Positions 8,889-17,879 of a DNA stretch of 64,000 nt are shown here, one piece after another (within the stretch, counting starts at the first letter, position 1; the number at the start of each line of letters is the position of its first letter). Source of the DNA: Candidatus Pelearchaeum maunauluense (lineage in GTDB: Archaea; Thermoproteota; Nitrososphaeria_A; Caldarchaeales; Caldarchaeaceae); assembly GCA_030059675.1 (NCBI GenBank), contig JANVYQ010000001.1, forward strand, positions 124,001 to 188,000, given 5' to 3'. The notes below the pieces were generated by a model, which saw only the letters and a program-made list of their open reading frames with translations, was not told where the DNA came from and ran no database searches. A program made the position numbers and the translations under genes.

Positions 8889-10466
8889 TTAGGCCGCCTC
8901 GACTATGCGTGTTATCGTCCCTATTCCTTTTGTCTTCCCTTCGCGGAATACGAATCTATCCCCCTCGCGTATATACCAGGGGCGGTACTTGAAGGTCATC
9001 TCAACTTTCCCCGTCTCTCCTGCCTTGAGGTATTCCTTGTCTAGGAGGGTTAGTTTTACGGTTGATGATATTGTGTGGCAGTGTAGCACGGGTTCGTAGC
9101 CGTCGCGTATCCTTGTTGGGTGTGTCAGCACCATTATATCTGCTTCAAACCTCCTCACCGCTCTGGGGTTTAGCGAGGAGTCGCAGAGTATCATGCCGCG
9201 GTGGAGCATATCATGCTTCACGCCCCTTACAGCTACGCCGATTATGTAGCCAGCCTCCGCTTCCGTGATTCTGGCGTAGTGCATCTCTATGCTACGCGCC
9301 TTCACCTGCCTGAACCTCCCCTTCTCGTCTGGGCCTATGAGGAGGTCGCTTCCAGCTATGAGCCTCCCCTGCTTCACCGAGCCCGAGACGACGCTGCCCA
9401 CACCCTCAACATTATACACCCTATCAACATACAGTAGGAAAGGCTCGTTTACTGGTTTCTGTCTGCTGGGTAGCGAGCCGAGGAGCGCGTATAGCTTCTC
9501 GTATCCCTCCAGCCTGGGCGCTGCTGTCCTGATTATGGGGACAACTACTGAGAGCTTGTCGCGGACAACGTCTATGTCTTCCTCTGATGTTATTCGGTAG
9601 GGGACTCTCCCAACCCTCTTGAGGAGGGATGATACGCTCTCCTCCACCTCATCAAGCCTCTCGCCGCTCACCTTATCCGCCTTCGTTATGCATACTATCA
9701 CTGGGAGCTTCATGGCCAGCATTATTCCCAGATGCTCCCGCGTAATGTGCGTCGGGCCGTCATCCGCCGCTACCACGAGGATTCCATAGTCTATGTCCTG
9801 TCCCAGGATTCCGCGTATTGTTGTCCTGAGCCAGGGCTCGTGGCCTACTGTGTCTATGAAGCTTACCAGCTTCTCCGCCTCCAGGGCGATTTTGCTCCGC
9901 TCATTCCTGTCTAGCGGGTTGGAGATTAGGCAGGGCTTGCTCTCCTTAAACCCGAGGAGGGCGAAGTGCACGTCTGCCGAGAGATTTCGCTCAATCTCGT
10001 GGGGCAGTGTGTCTAGGTAGAGCCACTTCTTACCATCATCGGGCTGTCCCGTCATGAGACAGGCGAGGAGCGTGGATTTTCCATGATTCACATGCCCCGC
10101 CACAGCTACTATGATATGATTCTGTATCGCGGGGGCGTAGCTGGAGATTATCACACGGCCGATTATCTTGGAATCCTCTTGGAAGCGCTCTACCCGCTCT
10201 ATAACAGCGCCGCACTCTGCCGCTACGGCGCGCAGAACGTTAAGGCTCTCCTCAAACTCTATCTCGGAAAGCCCCACAGCCTGGCCCTCGTCGCTCACAC
10301 CTAGTATATAGACGGCCTTCCCACCGCCCTGGGCTAGGCGATACTTCATCTGACTAGCCAGGTGCTGCTTCTTCTCATGCTTTAGATGTATGCTTGAGAT
10401 GAGACGCTCCTTAAACTCTATGTGCTTATCCTCTCCGTGTGGGAGGCTGAGCCTCAGCTTTAACAC
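8889..10466 (-). CDS. GTPBP1-like translational GTPase
   Basis: A 525-residue protein. An N-terminal domain of about 115 residues precedes an EF-Tu-type G domain: P-loop GHVNHGKSTL (about residues 127-136), G3 DTVGHEP and G4 TKAD in place of NKxD. EF-Tu-like beta-barrel domains follow, ending in the barrel-III-like YRPWYIREGDRFVFREG. This matches the archaeal COG5258 / eukaryotic GTPBP1 family, cytosolic GTPases linked to tRNA or mRNA metabolism. The start is GTG 10466; a strong TATA (CCTATATATC, about 10501-10510) places transcription start about 13 bases ahead. Length is normal for the family. Confidence 0.88.
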   Translation of the reverse strand: MLKLRLSLPHGEDKHIEFKERLISSIHLKHEKKQHLASQMKYRLAQGGGKAVYILGVSDEGQAVGLSEIEFEESLNVLRAVAAECGAVIERVERFQEDSKIIGRVIISSYAPAIQNHIIVAVAGHVNHGKSTLLACLMTGQPDDGKKWLYLDTLPHEIERNLSADVHFALLGFKESKPCLISNPLDRNERSKIALEAEKLVSFIDTVGHEPWLRTTIRGILGQDIDYGILVVAADDGPTHITREHLGIMLAMKLPVIVCITKADKVSGERLDEVEESVSSLLKRVGRVPYRITSEEDIDVVRDKLSVVVPIIRTAAPRLEGYEKLYALLGSLPSRQKPVNEPFLLYVDRVYNVEGVGSVVSGSVKQGRLIAGSDLLIGPDEKGRFRQVKARSIEMHYARITEAEAGYIIGVAVRGVKHDMLHRGMILCDSSLNPRAVRRFEADIMVLTHPTRIRDGYEPVLHCHTISSTVKLTLLDKEYLKAGETGKVEMTFKYRPWYIREGDRFVFREGKTKGIGTITRIVEAA

Positions 10467-10512
10467 CTACGGGCCTTTCGCATCAGGCAGCTCTCCACAC
10501 AGATATATAGGC

Positions 10513-10746
10513 TTAGCTTGAGACCACTATGAGCGAGGTTATTGAGGTTACGTTGTAGAGCCTCTTGACGCGGCGGTTTACAACCTCCTTGAGCTTCTCC
10601 ATGCTGTCTGCCTCAACCTTGACGACCGCGTCATACACGCCAAAGACGCGGCGCGCCTCCCTAACTTCGGGGATTGAGGCGAGCTCCTTCAATACCTCAT
10701 CCTCGTGGCCTGGCTTGACATTAAGCAGAAGGAATGCGAGCGCCAT
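10513..10746 (-). CDS. Stand-alone Lrp/AsnC ligand-binding (RAM) domain
   Basis: A 77-residue protein that consists only of the alpha/beta sandwich found at the C-terminus of Lrp/AsnC regulators: LAFLLLNVKPGHEDEVLKEL, ARRVFGVYDAVVKVEA, then a helix and the TSLIVV strand. It lacks the HTH, as in archaeal single-domain small-molecule-binding proteins that modulate full-length Lrp partners. A TATA-like TTTATATATC (about 10771-10780, minus strand) gives a nearly leaderless transcript from ATG 10746. The ligand is unknown; amino acids are usual for the family. Confidence 0.88.
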   Translation of the reverse strand: MALAFLLLNVKPGHEDEVLKELASIPEVREARRVFGVYDAVVKVEADSMEKLKEVVNRRVKRLYNVTSITSLIVVSS

Positions 10747-10945
10747 TTGTATTGACGTTATGATAGCCGATATATAAACGGGAATCTAATCCCTTTCGGC
10801 CAGGGCGGCAAAGCCTTACTATATTTTAATAATAAAGCGATGTTTTAAGAAAGAAAACTTTTACTTCGCTAACGTGGTAGGTTTAAAGCCCTTTTTCAGC
10901 ATCCTCATTAGCAGCCATAGTACATGAAGAGGGTTTTGGGAGGCT

Positions 10946-12595
10946 ATGGCGTCGCTGGGGGAGAGGCTTAGGCAGCTTGGGGTGGTGCGGTCTTCAACCC
11001 ACTCCCCGCCCTACATGATGCACAAGTTCTGGGCGCGCCGCCCCTGGCTGGTGTTCCGCAGGCTAATCACGACATTCACCCGCGAGGGGGATATTATCCT
11101 AGACCCGTTCGCGGGTGGTGGTGTTACGTTGGTTGAGGGGCTCATAACGCGCCGCCGCGTTGTGGCCGCTGATATTAACCCCCTCGCGGTGTTCATCATG
11201 AGGCATGAAGCCAAGCCCCTTGACCTGTCTTCCTTCTCCTCAGCCCTCGCGTGGCTGGAGAGGGAGCTGGGCAACACGATGCGGGACATCTATTCCGCCT
11301 CATGCCCCAGATGCGGCGCTAGGGCAGAGGTGGAGTGGGGCGAATACTCAAGCCAAGACGACAGGCTACTCACACTCAAGCTGGAATGCCCCCTCTGCGG
11401 GTATAGGGGAGTGAAAGAACCATCCGAGAATGACTTAAGCCAAAAAACCACACCCACCAGCTATAGGGTGGTTAGCATACCTCTAGGAGAGAAGACGCGC
11501 GACCTGCTTAGACGCGGCTATAGATACTTCCACGAGCTATTCACACAGCGCAACCTTGCTGCGCTCTTACTTCTCCGCGAAGCTATTGAGCGATGCCCAA
11601 CCGATGAGGAAACTAGAAGCTTCCTCCTATTTGCCTTCAGCAGCACGCTGAAGTGGGCTAGTAAGATGAGCCATAGGAGGGGCGGGATAATAGAGGGCTG
11701 GGCCATGCATGCCTACTGGATATACCCTAGGTATCTGGAGATTAATGTGTGGCGTCAGTTCCTTAACAGGGCTAGAGCTATTGCGAGGGGTAAGAGATAC
11801 ACCAACGAGCATATAGGGGGCTATGCTGTTGAGGCGGGTAGCTTCGGCCAGCTACTCAAGGGAGAGGCCAGCTTTATGGTTCTCAACATGGATGCGCGTA
11901 ATCTACCCATACCCGACCACAGCGTTGATGCCGTGATAACAGACCCGCCATATGGCGGGAACGTGAATTACGCAGAGCTCTCCGACTACTTCCTCTGGTG
12001 GGAAGGCGAGCTATCTCCAAAGAATGGAGAGGTCATAGTTAATGAGACCCGCGGCCTCTCGCTGATGGACTACTCAGAAGGGCTACGCGAGGTCTTCGCC
12101 GAGTGCTGGAGAGTGCTCAAGGACGGAGCACCACTCATCTCAACATTCAACAGCAAGGACATGCGCATAGTAGCTGCGTTCACCTCGGCCCTACGCGGAG
12201 CGGGATTCAGATACATAACAGTATCACAGCAACCCTATCTCAAGGTCTATGAAACAACATTCCACGCCATGCAGGTTGACGCCATGCCCTTTGACTTCAT
12301 CTTCCTCTACCAGAAGGATGTGCGTGGAGAGTTTGACGATGCTAGCCCCCGTGATACCGACGTTATCATTGAGTGGCTCTACGGCGAGCTGGCGTGGTGT
12401 AAGCGGAGAAAGCTGACGGAGCGCGATTACAGGATGCGCACATACCCACGCCTAATCCCTGCGATAAGCTGTCTTGATGCGCGCGATGCTATAGCGCTTG
12501 CCGAGGATTATGAGAGGATGATAAAGGAGGAGCGGGGCTACTTCACCAGCGTTAGGCGTAGGGTGGTGGAGAGGCGGAGAAAGTCCTCCACGTAG
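10946..12595 (+). CDS. Orphan DNA methylase (COG1743/DUF1156-like)
   Basis: A 549-residue amino-methyltransferase. The N-terminus STHSPPYMMHKFWARRPW is typical of the DUF1156/COG1743 group. SAM-binding motif I DPFAGGGVTLVEG comes first (about residue 50), a zinc-ribbon-like pair (CPRC about residue 117, CPLC about 148) follows, and the catalytic DPPYGGNVNYAELSDYF (about residue 329) lies C-terminal. It would methylate exocyclic amines of A or C in DNA; the target is unknown. No restriction endonuclease or DISARM/BREX-type gene is next to it. The ATG at 10946 is preceded by a GGGAGG-like ribosome site, and a TATA-like TTTAAAG sits at about 10889-10899. Confidence 0.82.
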   Translation: MASLGERLRQLGVVRSSTHSPPYMMHKFWARRPWLVFRRLITTFTREGDIILDPFAGGGVTLVEGLITRRRVVAADINPLAVFIMRHEAKPLDLSSFSSALAWLERELGNTMRDIYSASCPRCGARAEVEWGEYSSQDDRLLTLKLECPLCGYRGVKEPSENDLSQKTTPTSYRVVSIPLGEKTRDLLRRGYRYFHELFTQRNLAALLLLREAIERCPTDEETRSFLLFAFSSTLKWASKMSHRRGGIIEGWAMHAYWIYPRYLEINVWRQFLNRARAIARGKRYTNEHIGGYAVEAGSFGQLLKGEASFMVLNMDARNLPIPDHSVDAVITDPPYGGNVNYAELSDYFLWWEGELSPKNGEVIVNETRGLSLMDYSEGLREVFAECWRVLKDGAPLISTFNSKDMRIVAAFTSALRGAGFRYITVSQQPYLKVYETTFHAMQVDAMPFDFIFLYQKDVRGEFDDASPRDTDVIIEWLYGELAWCKRRKLTERDYRMRTYPRLIPAISCLDARDAIALAEDYERMIKEERGYFTSVRRRVVERRRKSST

Positions 12596-12646
12596 CCCCA
12601 GACGCGGTAATGATAATATTATGGCCGTAGCCTGCTGGGGGCTGTC

Positions 12647-14080
12647 ATGATTGAGCGCGCAGAGATGCAGGAGATAGCCAAACGCTACCGCGAGCCTGTG
12701 GAGCTAATACTGGGCTCACACTCAGCGCTTGACGCGCGTTCAGGAGCGCGAAACTACGGGCTACGCTCAATAATATACACGACACGCGGCAGGGCGATAA
12801 TCTACCTCCAGAACATAATCGTGGGCAAGCCGCGTGAGGAGCTGGAAGACATCCCAGAAATATGCAGGCGCGACGTAGCGGTATGCGAAGACCCCGCAGA
12901 CCTAAAGCGCAGGAAGGAATGGAGCCTCGCAATCCTAGTTCTGGACAGGTATGACGAGATTCTCAAATACGTTGACGAGCTGGTTGAGCTGGAGTGCGTG
13001 CAAGTCCCCAACAGGGCGTTCTCCGTCTACGTTGGGGGAGATGAGCGATGCAGCCTGATAGAGGAGAGATTCGCCGTCCCCATACTGGGCTCTAGGAAGC
13101 TCCTAAAAGTGGAGAACAGGGGGGAGATTGAGCGGGATTACTACTGGTTTGCCGAGAAGGCTGGGATACCCACGCCCAAGAAGTATAGCTTCGAGGTCTC
13201 TGGCAGGGGTATTAGGTTCCGCGAGCCCATGGATGAGCCTATGCTGCTGAAGGCCGAACACGCCAAGAGGGAGTTTGAGCGCGTCTTCATCTTCGCGGCG
13301 GACTCTGAAGACCTTGAGGAGAAGGTGGAGAAGGAGGTTGAGGCAGGCAACCTGGGCAGGGAGCAGCTTGAGAACGCGCGGGTTGAGCAGATAGTCCTAG
13401 GCCCCCACGCCAACTTCAACTTCTTCTACTCACCGCTCAACGCAGGCGAGGAATGGGGAGACGTTGACGACGCACTAGCAAGGCTACACGGCCTAACGAT
13501 AGAACAAGCAAGGAAATGCCTAGCCAACGAGCTCCTCTCAATAGACGAGAGGCGCGAGAGCATACTAGACGGCCTAACGCGGATGCCGCTCTCGGTGAGG
13601 AGGAAGATAGAAGAGAAGACCATACCCTCGTTTGAGGTAACGCTCCACTCCATGGTTAGTATGCGCGAGTCCCTGCTTAAGGACGTGCTCAAGTGCGCTG
13701 ACGCGCTACTTCTAACGCTCGCGGAGCATGAGGAGCCTGGGATAATAGGGGCATGGTGCTTGCAGACCATAATAACATGGGATAAGGCAAGCAAATACGG
13801 CTACACACCCACAACCAAGCTAATATACACAACAACAGGCGAAGCAGCAAGGCCAGAGGACTACGGACTATACGACGCACCCACACAAGAAGTGGTGATG
13901 CACATAACAGTAACCCAAGACGTGGCACTACGCCACGGCGGCGGAACAAACGTTCACATGGGAATAGGAGCACAATACGCCAATGCCAGATACCAACACC
14001 AAATGAGCACAGGCGATAGGATAGCATTAGAGATCAAGAGGGCCATGAAATATAAAAGACTTGACGAATTAGTTACTTGA
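12647..14080 (+). CDS. purP: PurP-family formate-dependent FAICAR synthetase, long form
   Basis: A 477-residue ATP-grasp enzyme of the PurP family, which in archaea formylates AICAR with formate and ATP in purine synthesis. Family marks are the N-terminal LGSHSALDARSGARNYGLRS, the VLGPHANFNFFYSPL segment, the acidic EEWGDVDDA stretch and the C-terminal RHGGGTNVHMGIGAQY...STGDRIALEI. PurP is usually about 340-370 residues. The excess appears to lie in the middle (roughly residues 225-240 and 275-340) and could mark a paralogue with another substrate. A TATA-like GATAATATTA (about 12609) is 30-35 bases before ATG 12647. The last 12 bases overlap a methyltransferase remnant on the opposite strand. 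Confidence 0.82.
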   Translation: MIERAEMQEIAKRYREPVELILGSHSALDARSGARNYGLRSIIYTTRGRAIIYLQNIIVGKPREELEDIPEICRRDVAVCEDPADLKRRKEWSLAILVLDRYDEILKYVDELVELECVQVPNRAFSVYVGGDERCSLIEERFAVPILGSRKLLKVENRGEIERDYYWFAEKAGIPTPKKYSFEVSGRGIRFREPMDEPMLLKAEHAKREFERVFIFAADSEDLEEKVEKEVEAGNLGREQLENARVEQIVLGPHANFNFFYSPLNAGEEWGDVDDALARLHGLTIEQARKCLANELLSIDERRESILDGLTRMPLSVRRKIEEKTIPSFEVTLHSMVSMRESLLKDVLKCADALLLTLAEHEEPGIIGAWCLQTIITWDKASKYGYTPTTKLIYTTTGEAARPEDYGLYDAPTQEVVMHITVTQDVALRHGGGTNVHMGIGAQYANARYQHQMSTGDRIALEIKRAMKYKRLDELVT

Positions 14081-14257
14081 TTTCTTCGCAAAAATACATC
14101 GATAATTACTTCCTTTAATTAATCTAAATCCACGCGACTCTAACCATTCTTTCCCACGAAGATAGTTTTGCTTATTATGAAACTCTATCAATACGATTTT
14201 AACTAGATTATTGAGCAACGTTTCACTTCCTTTTAGAACTTCAAACTGGTAGATTCT
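14069..14257 (-). pseudogene. 3' remnant of an FkbM-type methyltransferase gene
   Basis: An open minus-strand frame of 62 codons without a start. It reads VLKGSETLLNNLVKIVLIEFHN, continues to a GFRLIKGSNYRCIFAKK end and stops at TAA 14069-14071. This is the expected C-terminal end of FkbM-family SAM methyltransferases (typically EVLKGAEKLL..IVIEVHN..GF....IFAKK). All upstream parts, including the SAM-binding core, are missing: homology stops at about 14257, just before the nucleotidyltransferase gene at 14275. The DNA is much more AT-rich than its neighbours. Probably the scar of a rearrangement or insertion. Confidence 0.68.
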
Positions 14258-14274
14258 AGCACTATAGAAGGTGC

Positions 14275-14622
14275 TTGAAGATATCTGAGTTTGACGCTGT
14301 TGTTGAGAGCGCTGGGCGTAGGCTTGCTTACTTGAATAACTGGAGGGAGGCCGCTGGTAAAATTCGCGAGATTGTTATGGAGTTTTATCCAGATGCGCGT
14401 GTCTTTGTTTTTGGTTCTGTTTTGAGCGGCAGGATCACCGCGGCCAGCGATATTGATTTGCTGGTGATACGTGGGGAGGATGCGCGTAGGGTTGACTCGC
14501 TGGTAAGGGCTGAGGCTTGGCGCCGCATGCCGTATTGCCCAGCCCCGCTACACTTCGCGACCGAGCGGGAGTTTAGCCGTTGGTATATGCGTTTCATAGA
14601 CAAATTTGTGGAGGTGGTGTAG
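14275..14622 (+). CDS. Minimal nucleotidyltransferase (MNT)
   Basis: A 115-residue DNA polymerase beta-fold nucleotidyltransferase with the hallmark FGSVLSGRITAASDIDLLVI (GSx10DxD, about residues 42-61). Proteins of this size usually act as the antitoxin of a HEPN-MNT pair by AMPylating the HEPN toxin. No HEPN gene lies on either side: upstream is the methyltransferase remnant, downstream the convergent glnK. The start is a TTG at 14275 followed by AAG. Either an orphan antitoxin left after rearrangement or an independent nucleotidyltransferase. Confidence 0.8.
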   Translation: MKISEFDAVVESAGRRLAYLNNWREAAGKIREIVMEFYPDARVFVFGSVLSGRITAASDIDLLVIRGEDARRVDSLVRAEAWRRMPYCPAPLHFATEREFSRWYMRFIDKFVEVV

Positions 14623-14624
14623 TT

Positions 14625-14966
14625 TTATTTCAGCGCTTTGCGGCCGCGTTCTCCTGTCCGTATTCTAACAGCATCCTCCACGTGGAGGATTATTATCTTC
14701 CCGTCTCCAATCTCACCAGTCTTGGACGATTCCTTGATTGTCTCCAGAACACGCTCAACCTCATCATCCTCTACTATGACCTCAAGCTTCAGCTTTGGTA
14801 GCATGTCTATACGATATTCATGGCCCCTCACTATCCAGCTAATCCCCTCCTGCAGCCCCCTTCCCCTGACCTCGTAGACTGTTAGGCCTCCGCAGCCTAT
14901 GCTTTTCAGCGCTTTCTTCACATCGTCAAGCTTTTCGGGCCGTATTATTGCTTGGATTAGCTTCAC
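14625..14966 (-). CDS. glnK: P-II nitrogen regulatory protein GlnK
   Basis: A 113-residue trimeric P-II signal protein: N-terminal KLIQAIIRPEKLDDVKKAL, T-loop start VRGRGLQEG, T-loop end RGHEYRIDMLPKLKLEVIV with the Tyr at the position modified in proteobacteria, and B-loop KTGEIGDGKIIIL for ATP. It senses 2-oxoglutarate, ATP and ADP and blocks the Amt pore. It lies 15 bases downstream of amt on the same strand, the usual amt-glnK arrangement, behind glnA. No uridylyltransferase is seen, so control is presumably by ligand binding only. The 3' end is 2 bases from the convergent MNT gene. Confidence 0.95.
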   Translation of the reverse strand: MKLIQAIIRPEKLDDVKKALKSIGCGGLTVYEVRGRGLQEGISWIVRGHEYRIDMLPKLKLEVIVEDDEVERVLETIKESSKTGEIGDGKIIILHVEDAVRIRTGERGRKALK

Positions 14967-14981
14967 CGACGCATCACCTCT

Positions 14982-16202
14982 CTAGGAGTATGCTGTCTCC
15001 GCGTGCTGTGTGAGGTCTAGGCCCATCATCTCCTCGCGCGGCGTTACCCTAAGCCCGACAGTCTTGTCCAGTAGCTTGAGTATGGCTAGCGTTGCTGTGA
15101 AGGAGTATGCCCATGTTACCCCGACGGCGGTGAGCTGAACTAGAACCTGTGCGGCGTTGCCGTAGAGCGCTCCAGCAGCCCCTCCCACCGCTGGGTCGGC
15201 GAATATTCCCGTAGCTATCGCGCCCCAGGTTCCGCCTATGCCGTGTATCCCCCAAACGTCCAGCGAGTCGTCAATCTTCAGCCTTGAGCGGAGCATTACT
15301 GCCAGGTAGCAGAGAACGCCTGCTCCGAAGCCTATCGTGAGCGCGCCCAGCACGTTTACGAAGCCTGCCGCTGGGGTTATGGCTACAAGCCCAGCTATGG
15401 CACCGCTGGCCGTGCCTATTATGCTCGCCCTCCCGCGGTGGAGCCAGCTCATCACCATCCACGCCAACGCTGCTGCGCTTGCGGCTGTGTTGGTCGTAAC
15501 GAACGCCGCGGTAGCCTGCATCCCCGCGCTCAGCGCGCTCCCAGCGTTGAAGCCGAACCAGCCAAACCAGAGGAGAACGGCTCCAAGAACAACGTATGTT
15601 ACGTTGCTGGGCTCCATGCTCGTGGTCCCGTATCCCAGTCTCCTGCCCAGCACTAGGGCAGTAGCGAGTGCTGCGACGCCTGAGTTTATATGAACAACCG
15701 TCCCGCCCGCAAAATCTAACGCGCCCAGGTTGCTTAGCCAGCCTCCAGAAGCCCAGACCCAGTGGGCTATGAGGTCGTAGACGAATTTGGCCCAGAGTAT
15801 TATGAAGAGGAGGAGGGCGCCAAACCTTATGCGCTCAACCACGGCTCCTATTATGAGGGCTGGAGTGATTATCGCGAACATTCCCTGGAATATCATGAAT
15901 GCTTGGTGTGGTATGGTCTCTGCGTAGTCTGGGTTTGGCTCCAGTCCCACGCCGTTTAGGCCCAGCCACTCAAGACCGCCTATAAGCCCCATCTTGTCTG
16001 GGCCGAAGGCTAGCGAGTATCCCCAGAGAACCCACTGGACGCTTACGAGAGCAACTGTAGCGAAGCAGGCCATTATCGTGTTGGCTAGGTTCTTGCGCCT
16101 CACTAGGCCGCCGTAGAAGAAGCCCAGAGCGGGGGTCATCAGTAGGACCAGCGCAGCCGAGAGAAGCACCCACGCTGTATTCCCAGCGTCAACCCCCGCC
16201 AT
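14982..16202 (-). CDS. amt: Ammonium transporter Amt
   Basis: A 406-residue Amt/Mep/Rh channel with 11 expected membrane helices. Visible family marks are the GFFYGGLVRRKN loop after TM1, the first pore His region (IAHWVWASGGWL), the DFAGGTVVHINSG signature with its conserved Asp and His, and the IHGIGGTWGAIATGIFA segment with the second pore His. The transporter moves ammonium across the cytoplasmic membrane and is inhibited by GlnK. The ATG at 16202 lies 25 bases after glnA, so glnA-amt-glnK is read as one operon. Confidence 0.96.
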   Translation of the reverse strand: MAGVDAGNTAWVLLSAALVLLMTPALGFFYGGLVRRKNLANTIMACFATVALVSVQWVLWGYSLAFGPDKMGLIGGLEWLGLNGVGLEPNPDYAETIPHQAFMIFQGMFAIITPALIIGAVVERIRFGALLLFIILWAKFVYDLIAHWVWASGGWLSNLGALDFAGGTVVHINSGVAALATALVLGRRLGYGTTSMEPSNVTYVVLGAVLLWFGWFGFNAGSALSAGMQATAAFVTTNTAASAAALAWMVMSWLHRGRASIIGTASGAIAGLVAITPAAGFVNVLGALTIGFGAGVLCYLAVMLRSRLKIDDSLDVWGIHGIGGTWGAIATGIFADPAVGGAAGALYGNAAQVLVQLTAVGVTWAYSFTATLAILKLLDKTVGLRVTPREEMMGLDLTQHAETAYS

Positions 16203-16227
16203 GGGGCTAAAGCACCACTAAGCTAGC

Positions 16228-17706
16228 CTACACGTCAAAGTATAGGTAGAACTCGTATGGGTGTGGTCTTCCGCTTATCTCTATGAAGCAGCCCTCGGCC
16301 AGCTCTATGTGCGCGTCTATCAGGTCGTCTGACATGACTGGCTTGAGGAAATCCCTATCGCTCTGCAGGCTCTCTATCGCTTCTTTCAGGCTTCCTGGAA
16401 GCTCCTTAATGCCCAGCTCCCGCCTCTTCTCTGGCGTCAGCTTGTAGATGTTCTCGTCAACTGGATCTCCTGGGTCTATCTTACGCTTAACACCATCTAG
16501 GCCCGCCGCAAGCATGGAGGCGAAGCAGAGGTAGGGGTTTGCTGAGGGATCTGGCGTCCTGAACTCAACACGCTTCCTCTTGGAGGAGCCTGGCCCCTTC
16601 TGGTATACTGGGACCCTGACGTTGGCCGACCTGTTGGACCTGCTCCACGCTATGAAGATTGGCGCCTCATAGCCTGGGACCAGCCGTCTATATGAGTTTG
16701 TGGTAGGCGCCACTATTGCTGCAAGCGCTCTGCTGTGCTCCAGTAGGCCGCCTATGAAGTACCTGGCCGTCTGGCTTATCTCAGCATAGCTGTCTGCCTC
16801 GTCGTAGAAGAGGTTCTTCCCATCCTTCCAGAGGCTCACGTGGACGTGCATTCCTGAGCCGTTGTCCATGAAGATTGGCTTGGGCATGAAGGTGGCTATC
16901 ATGCCCATCTGCTTCGCTATGTTCCGCACCACGTACTTGTAGGTCTGGGCTTTGTCAGCCATCCTGGTCAGGGTGTCTAGTTTCATGTCTATCTCGCACT
17001 GGCCTGCTGTAGCTACCTCGTGGTGGTGCGCATCCACCTCAACGCCGAAGTAGTCCGTCAGGATGCGGCAGCATTCGTTTCGGAAGTCCATCAAAGTATC
17101 CTGCGGCGGTGCTGGGAAGTAGCCCTCTTTGAACCTGATTGGATAGTCTGTTCCATCACTATTCCACGCCGCCTCACGCGACTCTAGGGAGTATCCCTGC
17201 CCCTTGTAGGGCGAGGACACGTCCCACCGCACTTTATCAAAGACGAAGAACTCTATCTCAGGCCCCCAGTATGAGAGGTCAAAGCCCTGTTGCTTCAGAT
17301 ACTCCTCCGCGCGGTGCGCCGCCAGCCTGGGGTCGCGCGAAAACCTGCCGCCGCCAAACCCGCGGTAAACGTCGCATATCATCCGCGCTGTCTTTAAGTT
17401 GTCGCGGCTCCATGGGAGAACCGCGAACGTGGCTGGGTCTGGCCTTAGAAGCATGTCCGACTCGTATATCTCGGCGAAGCCGCGGATGGATGAGCCGTCC
17501 AGCTTCGGAACACCCTCGTCAAACGCCGCATCATCAAGATACTCGGTGGATATCGTAACGTGCTGAAGCTTCCCTGGTACGTCTGTGAATTGTAGGTCTA
17601 TGAACCTAATACCCTCCCGCTCAACTCTCTCCATTACCTGCTCTTTTGTTAGGCTCCAAGCCTTTCCACTTGTTGAGGCTGTTGCAACCACCATACTTCT
17701 TCTCAC
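16228..17706 (-). CDS. glnA: Glutamine synthetase type I
   Basis: A 492-residue GSI enzyme (glutamate + ammonia + ATP to glutamine), acting as a cytosolic dodecamer. Seen in order: N-terminal beta-grasp with IRFIDLQFTDVPGKLQ, DGSSIRGF, catalytic metal and substrate stretches GPEIEFFVFD and DAHHHEVATAGQCEID, ATP site MDNGSGMHVHVSLWKDG, VPGYEAPIFIAWSRSNRSANVRVP, and the C-terminal SGRPHPYEFYLYFDV. No obvious adenylylation-site Tyr motif was found, in line with feedback- and P-II-type control in archaea. Start ATG 17706 (alternative 17694). A TATA box at 17741-17748 would give a short leader. Confidence 0.97.
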   Translation of the reverse strand: MRRSMVVATASTSGKAWSLTKEQVMERVEREGIRFIDLQFTDVPGKLQHVTISTEYLDDAAFDEGVPKLDGSSIRGFAEIYESDMLLRPDPATFAVLPWSRDNLKTARMICDVYRGFGGGRFSRDPRLAAHRAEEYLKQQGFDLSYWGPEIEFFVFDKVRWDVSSPYKGQGYSLESREAAWNSDGTDYPIRFKEGYFPAPPQDTLMDFRNECCRILTDYFGVEVDAHHHEVATAGQCEIDMKLDTLTRMADKAQTYKYVVRNIAKQMGMIATFMPKPIFMDNGSGMHVHVSLWKDGKNLFYDEADSYAEISQTARYFIGGLLEHSRALAAIVAPTTNSYRRLVPGYEAPIFIAWSRSNRSANVRVPVYQKGPGSSKRKRVEFRTPDPSANPYLCFASMLAAGLDGVKRKIDPGDPVDENIYKLTPEKRRELGIKELPGSLKEAIESLQSDRDFLKPVMSDDLIDAHIELAEGCFIEISGRPHPYEFYLYFDV

Positions 17707-17740
17707 CGCATTAACAAAGGCGCTCTAGTATTTTGACTGC

Positions 17741-17748
17741 TATATAAC
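17741..17748 (-). promoter_or_regulatory. TATA box of the glnA-amt-glnK operon
   Basis: On the minus strand the sequence reads GTTATATA, with an adjacent purine-rich AAAAG stretch that may be the TFB recognition element. It lies about 39 bases before ATG 17706, predicting transcription start near 17719. The region to 17879 is shared with the divergent gene at 17880 and may hold nitrogen-control sites, but no clear palindrome was found. Confidence 0.65.
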
Positions 17749-17879
17749 CTTTTGACAGGCATGAAGACGTATTCATATTGTATGTGTTGTCTGTTTGCCG
17801 AGGTCTAACGTCAAATAAACAACATAATGTCTCTCTATAGGGCGATACGAGGCATTTTTATTAGACGGCTTTTAGAGGA

